This document shows positions 16,597 to 26,027 of a stretch of 64,000 nt of DNA, in pieces. The position numbers were made by a program, and so were the translations under genes. Within the stretch, counting starts at the first letter, position 1, and every line of letters begins with the position of its first letter. The DNA is from Streptomyces sp. NBC_01224 (GTDB taxonomy: Bacteria > Actinomycetota > Actinomycetes > Streptomycetales > Streptomycetaceae), in the NCBI RefSeq assembly GCF_036002945.1, contig NZ_CP108529.1, positions 8,985,001 through 9,049,000 of the forward strand, given 5' to 3'. The notes under the pieces were generated by a model. It was not told where the DNA came from and did no database searches. It worked only from the letters and a program-made list of their open reading frames with translations.

Positions 16597-17214
16597 CGCT
16601 CCTGCGTCCTGGTCCTCATGGGCGTGCGCACCGACGGCAGTAAGGAGCTGATCGCGCTCGCCGAGGGTCTGCGCGAGTCGACTGAGTCCTGGGCCGACCT
16701 TCTGCGGGACTGCCGCCGGCGCGGCATGCGCGATCCCGAGCTCGTCGTCGGCGACGGAGCCATGGGTCTGTGGCGGGCCCTGGCCGAGGTGTTTCCGCAG
16801 GCCAGACATCAAAGGTGCTGGGTTCACAAAGCCCGGAACGTGGTCAACGCCCTGCCGAAATCGGCCCAGCCCGGCGCGAAGAAGGCGCTGCAGGAGATCT
16901 ACAACGCCGAGGACCGCGATCACGCCGAGAAGGCGGTGAAGGACTTCGGGCGCGCATACGGCGCGAAGTGGCCCAAGGCCGTCAAGAAGATCACCGACGA
17001 CGTCGATGAACTCCTGGCGTTCTACGACTTCCCGGCCGAGCACTGGGTCCACCTGGGCACGACAAATCCGATCGAGTCGACCTTCAGCACGGTGAAGTCG
17101 ACCTTCAGCACGGTAAAGCTGCGGACCAGGGTCACCCGCGGCGCCGGCAGCCCGGCCGCGGCCCTGGCGATGGTGTTCAAGCTCGCCGAGTCCGCCCAGG
17201 CCCGTTGGCGCGCG
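16597..17214 (+). pseudogene. IS256/mutator-type transposase C-terminal part
   Basis: Reads SCVLVLMGVRTDGSKELIAL, ESTESWADLLRDCRRRGM, VVGDGAMGLWRALAEVFPQA (second catalytic Asp), RCWVHKARNVVNALPKSA and TTNPIEST with the catalytic Glu, ending at ESAQARWRAQPV. The first catalytic Asp and the N-terminal half are missing. It is fused in frame to the upstream PucR piece and reads on into antisense of the next gene. An in-frame 21-bp duplication lies right after the Glu motif. Confidence 0.75.
17077..17118 (+). repeat. 21-bp tandem duplication in transposase remnant
   Basis: TCGACCTTCAGCACGGTGAA and its continuation occur twice in tandem with one base difference (GTGAAG/GTAAAG), giving STFSTVKSTFSTVK where other members have a single STFxTV. 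This inserts seven residues next to the catalytic Glu. Confidence 0.8.
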
Positions 17215-19334
17215 CAGCCGGTCGTCTGCCCACCCGGATGCCACACCCACGGCGGCCAGCTCGATGGCGCTTTCGAGGGAGCGGCCCTCGTCCCCCAGGA
17301 GCTCCAGGGCGTCCCACACGTCGACCGACACCGGCTCGAGTGCACCGTGGTCTGCCCAGTCTTCCAGGACGTGGCGGTAGCGGCCTGCCGAGTCCCGCGC
17401 GGCGTATGGGAGGGCCGGGTGTTCGGTCAGCCGCTCGATCTCAGCCTCGGTCAGGACGCCGGTGAGTTCAGCGGCTTCAACGGACAGGTCTTCGAGCGCC
17501 TGTGGTCCCTGGCCGGGAATGTCGACCCGCAGAGACCTGCAGACGGGCCCGCTCCAGGAGTGCCGCTTCCAGCGCGCCGACAGGGCGCGTCTTCGGCGGC
17601 ACCGACTGCTTCCAGTCCTACCAGCGTGGGGTTGCTGAAGCGGCCGGTGGCGTGGAGTAGCAACTTCCCGTGATGGTGTACGTCGCGGTTCTTCTCGGTG
17701 AGAGTCCATACGGCGTCGGTGAGGGGATCGTCCTGGACGACGTCCGACGCGACATCGAACACCGATGCCTGGTCGACGGACGGGCCGAAGGCCGCGTCGA
17801 GCAGCGCCGTGTACTCCGTGACGTACGCGGAATCCACTGCGGGAAGCAGGTGGCCGACTGCCTGAGAGGCTTCGTTGAAGGCGAGGGCCTCAGGGGTGAT
17901 CTCGTAGCGTGGGGCGTTGCTTCGGAGCACGGCAAGGGCGACTGCGGGGAGGCTGCCGAGCTGGGGCTCGATCCGCTCGGGGAGGCCGTGCCGGTCCAGT
18001 GCGCGGACGGAGCGTGGGAGCAGTGGCAGCCAGTCTGTGTTTGCCGGAGGCCAGGCGCCTGCCGCGACGGTCCAAAGGGGCAGCCGGACGACGAGCATGC
18101 GTTCCGGAGGGCCCAGGTGGGGAGCGAGGGCGACAAGGCGTTCCACCCAGCGGCGGTATCGGCGGCCTACTTCCTGGTCGGCCTGCCGGAGATTGGGCAG
18201 GGCGGCAGCGCCAGCTTCGGCACCGGCTGCCTCGGGGTCGTGCTCCGCTGCCACGGCCTCGGCGTCGTCCTCGTCGAAGGCGGCTTCGATGTCGTCGGTG
18301 AACCGCTCGTCCCAGGTGACGGGCAGCAGGTCTTGAAAGGGCGTGCCAGTGTCGGCGGGTAGGGGGAACCCCAGCGCGAAGCGCGTGAGCGGGTGCCCGA
18401 CGCGCCCGGCGCACTCGTCCAGATAACGCTCCCAGCCGCCCTCGTCGCCGTCCAGCAGGACCGTCGCGACAGCACCGCCGGTGATGCTGCTCGCGGATAC
18501 GCCTGCTGGGGCGGGGGCAGTCCCGTACGGAGGGTTTCCCGGTCGCCCAGGAACCGTTCGGCGAGCCGGGGGTCCGTGAACAGGCCGGGTGGCCGTGTCG
18601 TGGGGGCCTGGGACTGGGCCGGGGGCATTCGGCGCAGCGCACGGTTAGGGCCGACGACGAACACGATGTTGCCGAAGCTCGGCACGCCGTCGCTACCGAC
18701 GACGACAAGGCGCACACAGCTGCCAGCATCCGCCGGAGCCGTCACAGCAACTCCGGATGAGCGGTGTCGGAGAGGGGCCGGGCCATGCTGATCTCCAGGC
18801 CGTCCGATACGCGTAAGGCGCCGAGCAACAGCGGTCCACTGCCGTCGGTGGGGCGGGGGAGGGGCGCGACCGTGCGCCGCCGGGCAGCGGGCTCCTCGGT
18901 GCCGACAGGAAGGATGGTGGAGGTGATGGGGGTCATGACGCCGGGTTCGCAGTTGCTGCCCTCGCCCTGGGAAAGCAGCAGGGCTGCGGCGGAAAGGTTT
19001 GGGCTGCCGGTCAGGGCCCACCGTTGCCCGCCAGAGGCCAACTCGACGAGTTTCCCGTGGCGGTACCGCTGGCCGTTGTCACTGATGACGCGTCCGTCGT
19101 ACTCCTTCACCAGGGCGGCGACCGACGGGCGGTCGAGATTGCTGAGTCCGGGCTGGTAGGCGAGGGTGAACCAGCTCGGACGGAAGCGTTCGAGCAGCTG
19201 CCGCAGTGCCATGGAAGGGTTTCCGGACGGCGCCGGACGGGGGCGAATGAGACCAGAGCTGAGACCACCGCGCACGGAGCGGTCGCCTGTCTGGCCATAC
19301 AGGCGAGATGCTCGTGGGCCAACATGAAGTTCAA
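17215..19334 (-). pseudogene. phospholipase D-like domain protein, frameshifted
   Basis: Minus-strand coding sequence of about 690 codons in at least four frames. The first part (19275-18742) has an HKD-like site, RYRHGKLVELASGGQRWALT then GSPNLSAAALLLSQ. Further pieces are LVVVGSDGVPSFGNIVFVVG, EITPEALAFNEASQAVGHLL and RYRHVLEDWADHGALEPVSV. Frame changes near 18740, 18490 and 17575 break it, and its 3' end abuts the IS256 piece. Related intact proteins are large and nuclease- or lipase-like; no activity can remain here. Confidence 0.6.
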
Positions 19335-19381
19335 GATGCCTGTCTTACGAGAAGGGGCTGCGCGGCCCTCCTCCTGTTGGC

Positions 19382-19696
19382 ATGGTGGTCCCCGTGTCTC
19401 GTCGAAATGCAGCCCAAGATCACGCAGTCATCACCAACGCCATGACGCTTGCGTTCGGCCATCAGTTGGCCGCCACCTGGTTGGAGCTGCACCCGGAGGC
19501 AAGTGCTGCCCAATTGGTTGAGTTTCTGGAGCAGCAGTGGCTCAGGGCTCGGGCGGTTGCTGCCGAGGTGTACGTGGCGAGGGAGGGGACGAGCAAGGAG
19601 GAGGCGATGGCCCTCCTTGAACGGGAGAGCCGGAGTTGCCGGGATCTGATGCAGAGCGAGCTGTCCACCGGCGAGCTCAGCCTGCCCAGTCCCTGA
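19382..19696 (+). CDS. hypothetical 104-aa helical protein
   Basis: An open frame with good third-position GC and a helical, charged product (LAFGHQLAATWLELHPEASA, AEVYVAREGTSKEEAMALLE). No family is recognised and the ribosome site is weak. It ends just before a HAD-like remnant on the same strand. Confidence 0.45.
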   Translation: MVVPVSRRNAAQDHAVITNAMTLAFGHQLAATWLELHPEASAAQLVEFLEQQWLRARAVAAEVYVAREGTSKEEAMALLERESRSCRDLMQSELSTGELSLPSP

Positions 19697-19739
19697 GCAG
19701 CCCGACCTGGGGACGCACCGTCGGGGTGGTACCGGCTCT

Positions 19740-20224
19740 CCACGTCGACGGCAGAGTTGTGGCGTGCGTACTGCGACGGCATCGCAGCCTTGGTGTCGTG
19801 CCCGGCCGAGGTCCTCGACGGCTTGGACGAGCTGCGTGCGGGCGGCTGGCGAGTAGGGGTGGCGGCCAACGCGCGGTGGACATCCAGCGTGCCAAGCTGC
19901 GGGCCACCGGTATCTCCGAGCGCGTGGATGGAGTATTCGTCTCCGAGGAGGCCGACGCGCGCAAACCGCAGGCCCGGCACTTCGCTCTTGTAGCGGCCAG
20001 CTGCGGCACCGTGCTGGGCGATGGCGGCTGGATGGTCGGTGCGGCAACCCGGTCAACGACATCGGCGGGTGGACGCTCAGCGGGGCTGCACACCATCTGG
20101 ATCAGCAACGGCGGCTCCTGGCCATCGGACGATCCTGGGCCGGACCACGTGGTACCGCATGCACCGCGCCGCTGTCGACCTGTTGCTTCTGCACTCCGCC
20201 GACCCCGTGAGGACCACGACATGA
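19740..20224 (+). pseudogene. HAD-superfamily hydrolase, frameshifted
   Basis: Pieces in three frames assemble a HAD-like C-terminal half: WRAYCDGIAALVSCPAEVLD, LDELRAGGWRVGVAAN, AKLRATGISERVDGVFVSEE, ADARKPQARHFALVAASCG, then LGDGGWMVG and SAGLHTIWISNG. Indels lie near 19865, 20035 and 20150. Its stop overlaps the next start (ATGA), as in a former operon. Confidence 0.6.
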
Positions 20225-20664
20225 CGGACACCATCGGGCTGCTGCACCCCGGCAGCATGGGATCCTCCTTCGGCGCCCAGCTGCGCGCCCGCGGCCACAT
20301 CGTGCTGTGGTGCCCCGACGGACGCAGCGATACATCCCGCAGCCGGGCCGAGCGCGTGGGCCTCGAACCCGAGGCACTGCCTGAGCTCGTCTCGCGATCC
20401 GACGTGCTGCTCTCCCTGTGTCCTCCTGCCGCCGCGGGGAAGAATGCCGCCCGGGTAGCCGAGCTCGTCATGGCCGGCGCGGGCACGATCTACATCGAAG
20501 CGAACGCCGTCTCGCCATCGCGCTGCAGCGCATTGCCGACCGCCTGGGCCCGATGCCGGTCATCGATTCCGGACTGGCAACGTCCTGGTGATCGTCTCCG
20601 GTGCACCGGGGCTCGTGGACGCCAACCTGGAGAAGGCGCTCGATAAGGCTCAGGCAGCCTTCTG
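20221..20664 (+). pseudogene. NAD(P)-binding 6PGDH/HIBADH-like protein, broken
   Basis: Opens with TDTIGLLHPGSMGSSFGAQL (GxxGxMG Rossmann motif) and continues LPELVSRSDVLLSLCPPAAA, typical of the 3-hydroxyisobutyrate dehydrogenase-like fold. Two frame changes (about 20520 and 20575) are needed to follow the natural sequence (RIADRLGPMPVIDSG, then NVLVIVSGAPGLVDANLE) to the stop. The product would be shorter than the family norm. Confidence 0.6.
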
Positions 20665-20847
20665 ATCACCCTGCCCCTTCGGCTCCCTAAAATCGCGCCC
20701 CAGCCAGCTGAGGGCATCCCACGCTTTGAGACGCCATCCGCTTTCCGAACGTGATCGGTTGGTTCGAGGCGGGTGGGCATGAACTCCGGTCGGTGGAGGG
20801 AGAGATGGGCGTGATTCGTCTGCTCGTCTCGTTCGTGGAGGTGGCTG

Positions 20848-21366
20848 GTGCCGTCGGTGCTCGGTTTGTTGGAGGCCCGGGAGAAGAGGGTCCGGGAAGA
20901 GATCGCGCAGTTGCGAGAGGAGGCCGAGCGGGCGCAGGCCGCGCTCGGCGACGCAGAACGCGCGCTTCAGCGGCTGGTGGATGCTCGTGTAACGGTGGCC
21001 GAGGTGCTGGCCGGGCCGCATTCCGCGGTCGCGGAGCCGACGCAGAGCGCGGTGGCGCGGTCACTGGTGCCGCAGCGGGCCGAGGGCATGGCGGTGTCGG
21101 TCCTCACGGCGGACTACCAGCGGATTTTGTCGTTGCTGGAGTCGGAAGCGGGCCGGGAGGGCATGCGCTGCCAGCAGCTGGCCGTAGCCCTGGGGATGGA
21201 GGCGGTCCCGGCGAAGGTCGAGGGGCTGCGGTCGAAGGCGAAACGTTGCCGCGTCGGAGGGTGTCCAGTTGGAGCGCCCGCAGGCCGCGAGGGACGAGCG
21301 GGCGAGGACGAACGAGCTGGACACCGACGTGCGGCGACCGATGATGGTCTGCCGGGGACGTCATGA
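20848..21366 (+). CDS. coiled-coil protein, C-terminus doubtful
   Basis: A 172-codon frame starting at GTG. The first 65 residues are a strong coiled coil (LEAREKRVREEIAQLREEAE, RAQAALGDAERALQRLVDAR), followed by VTVAEVLAGP and a helix-turn-helix-like part (REGMRCQQLAVALGMEAVPA, KVEGLRSKAKR). Similar proteins occur widely in Streptomyces near mobile DNA. After KAKR the sequence becomes Gly/Arg-rich, so a frameshift near 21245 is likely. Confidence 0.5.
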   Translation: MPSVLGLLEAREKRVREEIAQLREEAERAQAALGDAERALQRLVDARVTVAEVLAGPHSAVAEPTQSAVARSLVPQRAEGMAVSVLTADYQRILSLLESEAGREGMRCQQLAVALGMEAVPAKVEGLRSKAKRCRVGGCPVGAPAGREGRAGEDERAGHRRAATDDGLPGTS

Positions 21367-21423
21367 ACGTGCTTTTGGTGACAGCGGGTTGGTGTTCCCC
21401 TGGGGCGTGGTCGATGCGTGTCG

Positions 21424-22305
21424 TCACAGATCCGGGAGCGTTGCACGCGTGTGCCCGATCAGTGCTCGGGCTGCCGGGCTGATGGGCCCTTGTGATCTCC
21501 AGGCCAGCGTCAGGCGTACCTGCGGAGCTCGCATGAGGGGAACCACTCGCAGCTGGGGGGAGCGCAGGGCGAAAGTGGTTTCGGGCAGTACGGCGATGCC
21601 CAAGCCGTGGGCGGCAAACCGGGCCACCATGTGCGGGTCCCCGGCCTCGAAGGCGATACGCGGGCGGAATCCGGCCTTCTGGCACGCCTGCTCGAGGCAC
21701 GCCCGCACACCGGTTTCCTTCGGCAGGCAAACCAGGGGCCGCTCACGTAGCAGCTCCAAGGGGACGGGTTGTGGCCCGGCGAGCACATCGGACACGGGGA
21801 TTCCGAGGGCCAGTGCCTCATGGGCGATGACCTGGGTGGCGGTGCCTGTGAGCAGCGGGGCCTCGCCGATGATGGCCAAGTCCAGGTGTCCGGCGCGGAG
21901 GGCCTGAGCCAGCTGGCCAGACGGTCCTTCCGACAGGAACAGGGTCACCCCCGGGTATTGATGATGGAAGTCGGCGAACACCGCAGGCAGGTCGATGGGG
22001 GCGATGGAGGCGACCGTGCCCACGCGCACCTGTCCGCGCACCAGCCCGGCGAGTTCATCGACGGCGGCGCGGGCGCAGTCCACGGCGGCCAGGGCGGCGC
22101 GCGCGTGAGGCAGCAGAGCGGCGCCGGCCGCGGTGGTCCGCACCATGTGTCCTTGGCGGTCGAGCAGTTCCTCGCCCAGCTCTCGTTCCAGGTGCCGGAT
22201 CTGGGCGCTGACGTTGGGCTGGGTGACGCCCAGCCGGATGGCGGCATGGGTGAAGCTCTCCTCCTCCACCACTGCCACCAAGTACCGCAATTGGCGAAGC
22301 TCCAT
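21424..22305 (-). CDS. LysR-family transcriptional regulator
   Basis: A complete 293-aa LysR protein. The N-terminal helix-turn-helix reads MELRQLRYLVAVVEEESFTH then AAIRLGVTQPNVSAQIRHLE; the effector domain carries GHLDLAIIGEAPLLTG and AAHGLGIAVLPETTF. Transcribed away from an MFS permease and an M29/NicX-like gene, so it most likely controls them in response to their substrate. Both intergenic starts share a 227-bp spacer. Confidence 0.93.
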   Translation of the reverse strand: MELRQLRYLVAVVEEESFTHAAIRLGVTQPNVSAQIRHLERELGEELLDRQGHMVRTTAAGAALLPHARAALAAVDCARAAVDELAGLVRGQVRVGTVASIAPIDLPAVFADFHHQYPGVTLFLSEGPSGQLAQALRAGHLDLAIIGEAPLLTGTATQVIAHEALALGIPVSDVLAGPQPVPLELLRERPLVCLPKETGVRACLEQACQKAGFRPRIAFEAGDPHMVARFAAHGLGIAVLPETTFALRSPQLRVVPLMRAPQVRLTLAWRSQGPISPAARALIGHTRATLPDL

Positions 22306-22411
22306 AAGTGAAAACTATAAAGCACATGATCGGTAGTTCTTTTACACATGCGGCTCGCGGGAGGCAGGCTGACCTGGAACCCAAGCCGAACCCCTCTGAA
22401 AGGACGGCACA

Positions 22412-22558
22412 TTGGCCTTCCACGACCATCCCGAGTCCAGTGACGACCCGGTTGACCACTTCGTCGTCGCCCTGATCCCCGATACGACCCCCAGTTCCCC
22501 AACAGGCTGGACGGCGAGGAGGGACGGCTTGCATGAGCTCGCGCACCGCTGCGGCTGA
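22412..22558 (+). CDS. possible 48-aa leader ORF (TTG start)
   Basis: A TTG preceded by GAAAGGAC opens MAFHDHPESSDDPVDHFVVA and overlaps the permease start by 26 bases. It could be a translated leader in the permease mRNA or a chance frame; no family recognised. Confidence 0.3.
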   Translation: MAFHDHPESSDDPVDHFVVALIPDTTPSSPTGWTARRDGLHELAHRCG

Positions 22559-23765
22559 CCGCGAGCGCGTGCCCACCCCGCGGGTGGCAGCGGGTGCGGG
22601 GGCGCTCACAGGCATCGTGCTCATCGGGGCCAACCTGCGGGCCGCGCTGACCGGCGTCGGCTCCCTGCTGCCCGGCATCGAGCACTCGACGGGGCTGTCG
22701 GGGGCCTGGGGCGGGCTGCTGGGCGCGTTGCCGCTGCTGACCTTCGCGGCCACCTCGCCGCTGGTCGGCCGGATCTCCCACCGCTACGGAACGCCTCGAG
22801 TCCTGGGCGGCTCTCTGCTGCTGCTGATAGTCGGGCTGCTGGTTCGCTCGCTGCCTGGGGCGGTGTTCCTGTTCGGCGGCACGGTTATCGTCTCCGCCGC
22901 CATCGCCGGCGGCAATGTCCTGTTGCCCGCAGTGGTCAAGGGTGCCGTTCCCCCCGCGCGCGTCGGCCAGGTGACCGGCCTGTACGTCACGGCGATGGGC
23001 CTGGTCGCCGCGGTGTCGTCGGGGGTGTCGGTGCCACTGGCCGAAGCCCTGCCCGGAGGCTGGCACACCGCGCTGGGCTGTTGGGCCCTTCTTGCCGCGG
23101 CGGCCCTGCTCGTGTGGCTGCCGCAGCAAGGACGGCTGAACACGATGTCCTCCAGCGCGCGAGCACGGGCCCGTAGTCCGTGGCGATCCTGGCTGGCCTG
23201 GCAGGTCAGCGTGTTCATGGGACTACAGTCCCTGTGCTTCTACTCCACCATCGCCTGGCTGCCCAGCATCGTGCACGACCACGGGACCGGCGAAAGCGCC
23301 GCAGGCTGGCTGCTGTTCGTCTTCCAGCTCGCGGGGCTGCTCTCCAGCAGCGCACTTCCCGTCCTCACCCGCCGATGGACCAACCAACGCAGTCTCGCAG
23401 CGGCGGCATCGACACTGTGTGCTCTCGGCTTCGCACTGCTGGCGGCCGACCCCGGCCTGGTCCTCGTCGCCGGCGTGTTGCTCGGCCTGGGCGGCGGCGC
23501 CTGCCTGGTCCTTGCTTTGACCTTCCAAGGCCAACGGGCGGCCGACGAGCCCCAGGCCGCAGCCCTGGCCGCCATGGCCCAGTCGATCGGCTACCTGGTG
23601 GCCGCCGCCGGTCCGCTGCTGCTCGGCGTCCTCCACGATCTGACCGGCACCTGGACGACCCCGCTCCTGGTCCTGGTGGCCCTGGCTCTCCTCCAGGCGG
23701 CCGTCGGCACCGGTGCCGGCCGAGACCTGACCATCCTCCCCACAGGAAAGGAACAACCCTCATGA
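22533..23765 (+). CDS. MFS permease, CynX/NimT type
   Basis: A 410-aa inner-membrane transporter with about 12 hydrophobic segments, typical of the cyanate/nitroimidazole (CynX/NimT) branch. It opens with TGIVLIGANLRAALTGVGSL and has the loop motif GRISHRYGTPRVLG. Its stop overlaps the next start (ATGA), so it is translationally coupled to the M29/NicX-like gene. It probably imports or exports the compound that enzyme acts on. LysR control from the divergent gene is likely. Confidence 0.88.
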   Translation: MSSRTAAADRERVPTPRVAAGAGALTGIVLIGANLRAALTGVGSLLPGIEHSTGLSGAWGGLLGALPLLTFAATSPLVGRISHRYGTPRVLGGSLLLLIVGLLVRSLPGAVFLFGGTVIVSAAIAGGNVLLPAVVKGAVPPARVGQVTGLYVTAMGLVAAVSSGVSVPLAEALPGGWHTALGCWALLAAAALLVWLPQQGRLNTMSSSARARARSPWRSWLAWQVSVFMGLQSLCFYSTIAWLPSIVHDHGTGESAAGWLLFVFQLAGLLSSSALPVLTRRWTNQRSLAAAASTLCALGFALLAADPGLVLVAGVLLGLGGGACLVLALTFQGQRAADEPQAAALAAMAQSIGYLVAAAGPLLLGVLHDLTGTWTTPLLVLVALALLQAAVGTGAGRDLTILPTGKEQPS

Positions 23766-24859
23766 CCACGTTCTTCAGCTATCTCGACACCCCGACGGCC
23801 TCGCCCCTGTCCATCGCCGAGTTGATGCCCGGAACCCACAACCTCATGGAGTACGCGGCGGTCAAGCCGGGCGAGCAGGTACTCGTCCTGACGGAGCACG
23901 GCGTCGATCCCGTGGTAATCCAGGCCATCGAGGCCGCGGCTGCCTACCGCCTGGCCGACGTGCACATCCTGTCCGTGCCGGCCTTCAGCGCGGGTGGCCA
24001 CGACCGGCAGCCGACCTCGCCGCTCCTGCCCGCCGCCCATGCCGCGGCCGACGTGGTGATCTCACTGACCTGGTGGGGAGAGGTGCACACGGCCGGACTG
24101 TTCTTCGATGAGATCGCCCGGCACAAGGCCAGGTTCGTTTCACTGCACCAGACCGCGACCGCCGCAGCCCTGGCCACCGGCGCCCGCTTCCCCCTCGACC
24201 TCTACTTCGCGATCGAGGCCAAAGCCACCGCCAAGCTCGCCGCAGCGTCCGAAATCCGCGTGACCACCGCTCTCGGCACCGACCTGACCTTCCGTGACTT
24301 CACGACCTCGGGACACCACGCCCCGCTCACCTCCGGCATGTGGCGCCCTTTTCCCTACGGCGGCGTCAACTTCTACCCCGATCGCACTGATGGGATCGCC
24401 GTCATCGAGGAATCCACAGCCACCGGCGTCCCCGCCCAGCGAACCACCGTCGAGCTGACCGCCAACCAGGTAACTGACATTCAAGGGGCGGCCGAGCTCA
24501 AGCAATACTCTCCCAACGGTTACTACATGCGGCACGCACTGATCGGCCTCAACCCCAAGGTGCGTCTGGCAGGCGGCACTCAGTTCGAACGCGAGAAGCA
24601 CGCAGGCGCGTTCTACTTCGGCCTCGACGGTCTCACACCCGGCAGCACGGCCGATCGTCGTGGTCCCGGCCACGCACACTGCGACTGCCAGTTCGAGGCA
24701 CCCACCATCGTCGTCGACGGCGAACTGCTCGTTGACGAGGGCCGTCTGCTCCTGCTCGACGCCCCCAACATCCGCGAACTCGCTGAAAGGCATGGCCCGG
24801 CCGACACACTCCTCGACCCCAACCCCCGCCTTGTCCTTCCGTCGCGCTACAGCCGCTGA
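23762..24859 (+). CDS. M29 peptidase-fold enzyme, NicX-like
   Basis: A 365-aa protein starting MTTFFSYLDTPTASPLSIAE. Length and the C-terminal GHAHCDCQFEAPTIVVDG, with a His306-x-Asp308 pair, fit the fold shared by M29 aminopeptidases and 2,5-dihydroxypyridine 5,6-dioxygenase (NicX). Another candidate metal ligand is His280 (EREKHAGAFYFG). A much longer upstream reading in this frame lies inside the permease gene and is rejected. The LysR/MFS context favours a catabolic ring-opening or hydrolytic role over proteolysis, but the substrate cannot be named. Confidence 0.75.
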   Translation: MTTFFSYLDTPTASPLSIAELMPGTHNLMEYAAVKPGEQVLVLTEHGVDPVVIQAIEAAAAYRLADVHILSVPAFSAGGHDRQPTSPLLPAAHAAADVVISLTWWGEVHTAGLFFDEIARHKARFVSLHQTATAAALATGARFPLDLYFAIEAKATAKLAAASEIRVTTALGTDLTFRDFTTSGHHAPLTSGMWRPFPYGGVNFYPDRTDGIAVIEESTATGVPAQRTTVELTANQVTDIQGAAELKQYSPNGYYMRHALIGLNPKVRLAGGTQFEREKHAGAFYFGLDGLTPGSTADRRGPGHAHCDCQFEAPTIVVDGELLVDEGRLLLLDAPNIRELAERHGPADTLLDPNPRLVLPSRYSR

Positions 24860-24874
24860 ATCCCAAGGATGAGG

Positions 24875-25085
24875 GTCGGCCCCAAGCCGGCCATCATCAG
24901 CCGGATCTTGCCCAGGTCGTGCACCGCACGCGGCTTACGTCAGTGCTGGAGAGCAGCTGACAGCGCCGTATCCAGGCCGCTTCTGCGGACCGTCTCCACC
25001 AGCAGAACCGAGCCGGCTTGTGAGACGACCCCGCGACCGTTGCCCTCGACACAGACACGCGGGTACGACCCGGTAGTGTTCACCT
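24875..25085 (-). pseudogene. IS1380-type transposase N-terminal remnant
   Basis: The minus strand reads QAGSVLLVETVRRSGLDTAL then SAALQH, an in-frame stop, and RKPRAVHDLGKIRL. This is the conserved start of IS1380 transposases with an internal stop. A larger broken IS1380 gene lies at 60779-61702. Confidence 0.6.
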
Positions 25086-25483
25086 GAGAAGTGCTTCTTT
25101 CCACGCAGCTGACTGGACCCTAGACATGTCCAATCGTTGCAGGTCAGGAGCACTTTTCTCCTTTCTGATCACCCATCGGACAACAGTCGCCGTGAAGGCC
25201 CGAGGCTAGAGCTCGTTACACGATCTTGTAATCCTCGCTTACTGCGGCGTGCACGACAGCGGCTGTGGCTCTCCGCGCCGCATCGCTGACGTCGGGGGCC
25301 GCGACAGGGCGGGGTGTGGGCTGTTGTTCATCGAGGTTCTGTCCGACAAGTGGGATGTCGGCGAGCGCAACCCGGGACGATCGGATGGTGCGAGTTTGCC
25401 GGGAGGGGGTGAGGGCCGCGAGGCCTTGTGGGCTGTCAGGCCGTCCGGCGTGATCGCGAGCATGATGTCCAACCGAAAGGCCC
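25086..25483. other. gap with no recognised gene
   Basis: About 400 bp with lower coding character. Short frames exist on both strands but none has a ribosome site or a family match. Confidence 0.4.
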
Positions 25484-25948
25484 ATGCCGCGTAGACGGCC
25501 TGGCGCGCTTCGCGCCGAAAATCCGGTCCCGCCCGTCTGGAGCCCTTGGACCTATCGAATTCCCGGGTTGTCCGAGCGCACCTGCGCCGAGATCCAGCGC
25601 ACGGAGGGTGAGCACGGTGACTCCTGGGCCGGGCTGTGGGACGGCTTGTGGGATGGGGCGGTGGAAGCCGCGCTCAGGCACTACCGGGCGTTCCTGCGAC
25701 AGCCCGGCCGCTACCTGGACCTGTGCTTCCCAGCCTCTCCCCATCCGGAGTCCTCGCTTGTCGACGTGGCGAACGCCCGGGACATTCCGCAAGAAGCGTT
25801 GCGTTCGCTTCCACAGCCGTCCCGCGCTGAACTTGGGCGGGTGGTGGCGTGTCTGGACGCAGAGCTTCGCCGCCGGACCCTGCCCGACCCACACGCCTAC
25901 CGGCGCCTGCGGTGGCATGGCGAATGGTGGCATCGACGACGACGGTGA
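25484..25948 (+). CDS. hypothetical 154-aa protein
   Basis: An open frame with a Trp-rich segment (DSWAGLWDGLWDGAVEAALR) and helical remainder (ARDIPQEALRSLPQPSRAEL). Nothing recognisable. It converges on the STAND-WD40 gene. Codon bias is acceptable; the start is uncertain. Confidence 0.4.
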   Translation: MPRRRPGALRAENPVPPVWSPWTYRIPGLSERTCAEIQRTEGEHGDSWAGLWDGLWDGAVEAALRHYRAFLRQPGRYLDLCFPASPHPESSLVDVANARDIPQEALRSLPQPSRAELGRVVACLDAELRRRTLPDPHAYRRLRWHGEWWHRRRR

Positions 25949-26027
25949 ATTCCGGTGGTGAGGGGCTGCAACCCGTCCTAAATTTCTCACACCGTCGGTA
26001 CTTCTCACCGCGATGTCTCCGATCGAC

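Noticed and set aside
23180-23761. Upstream extension of the NicX-like frame
   Set aside because: It lies wholly within the permease gene in another frame; family length fits the ATG at 23762.
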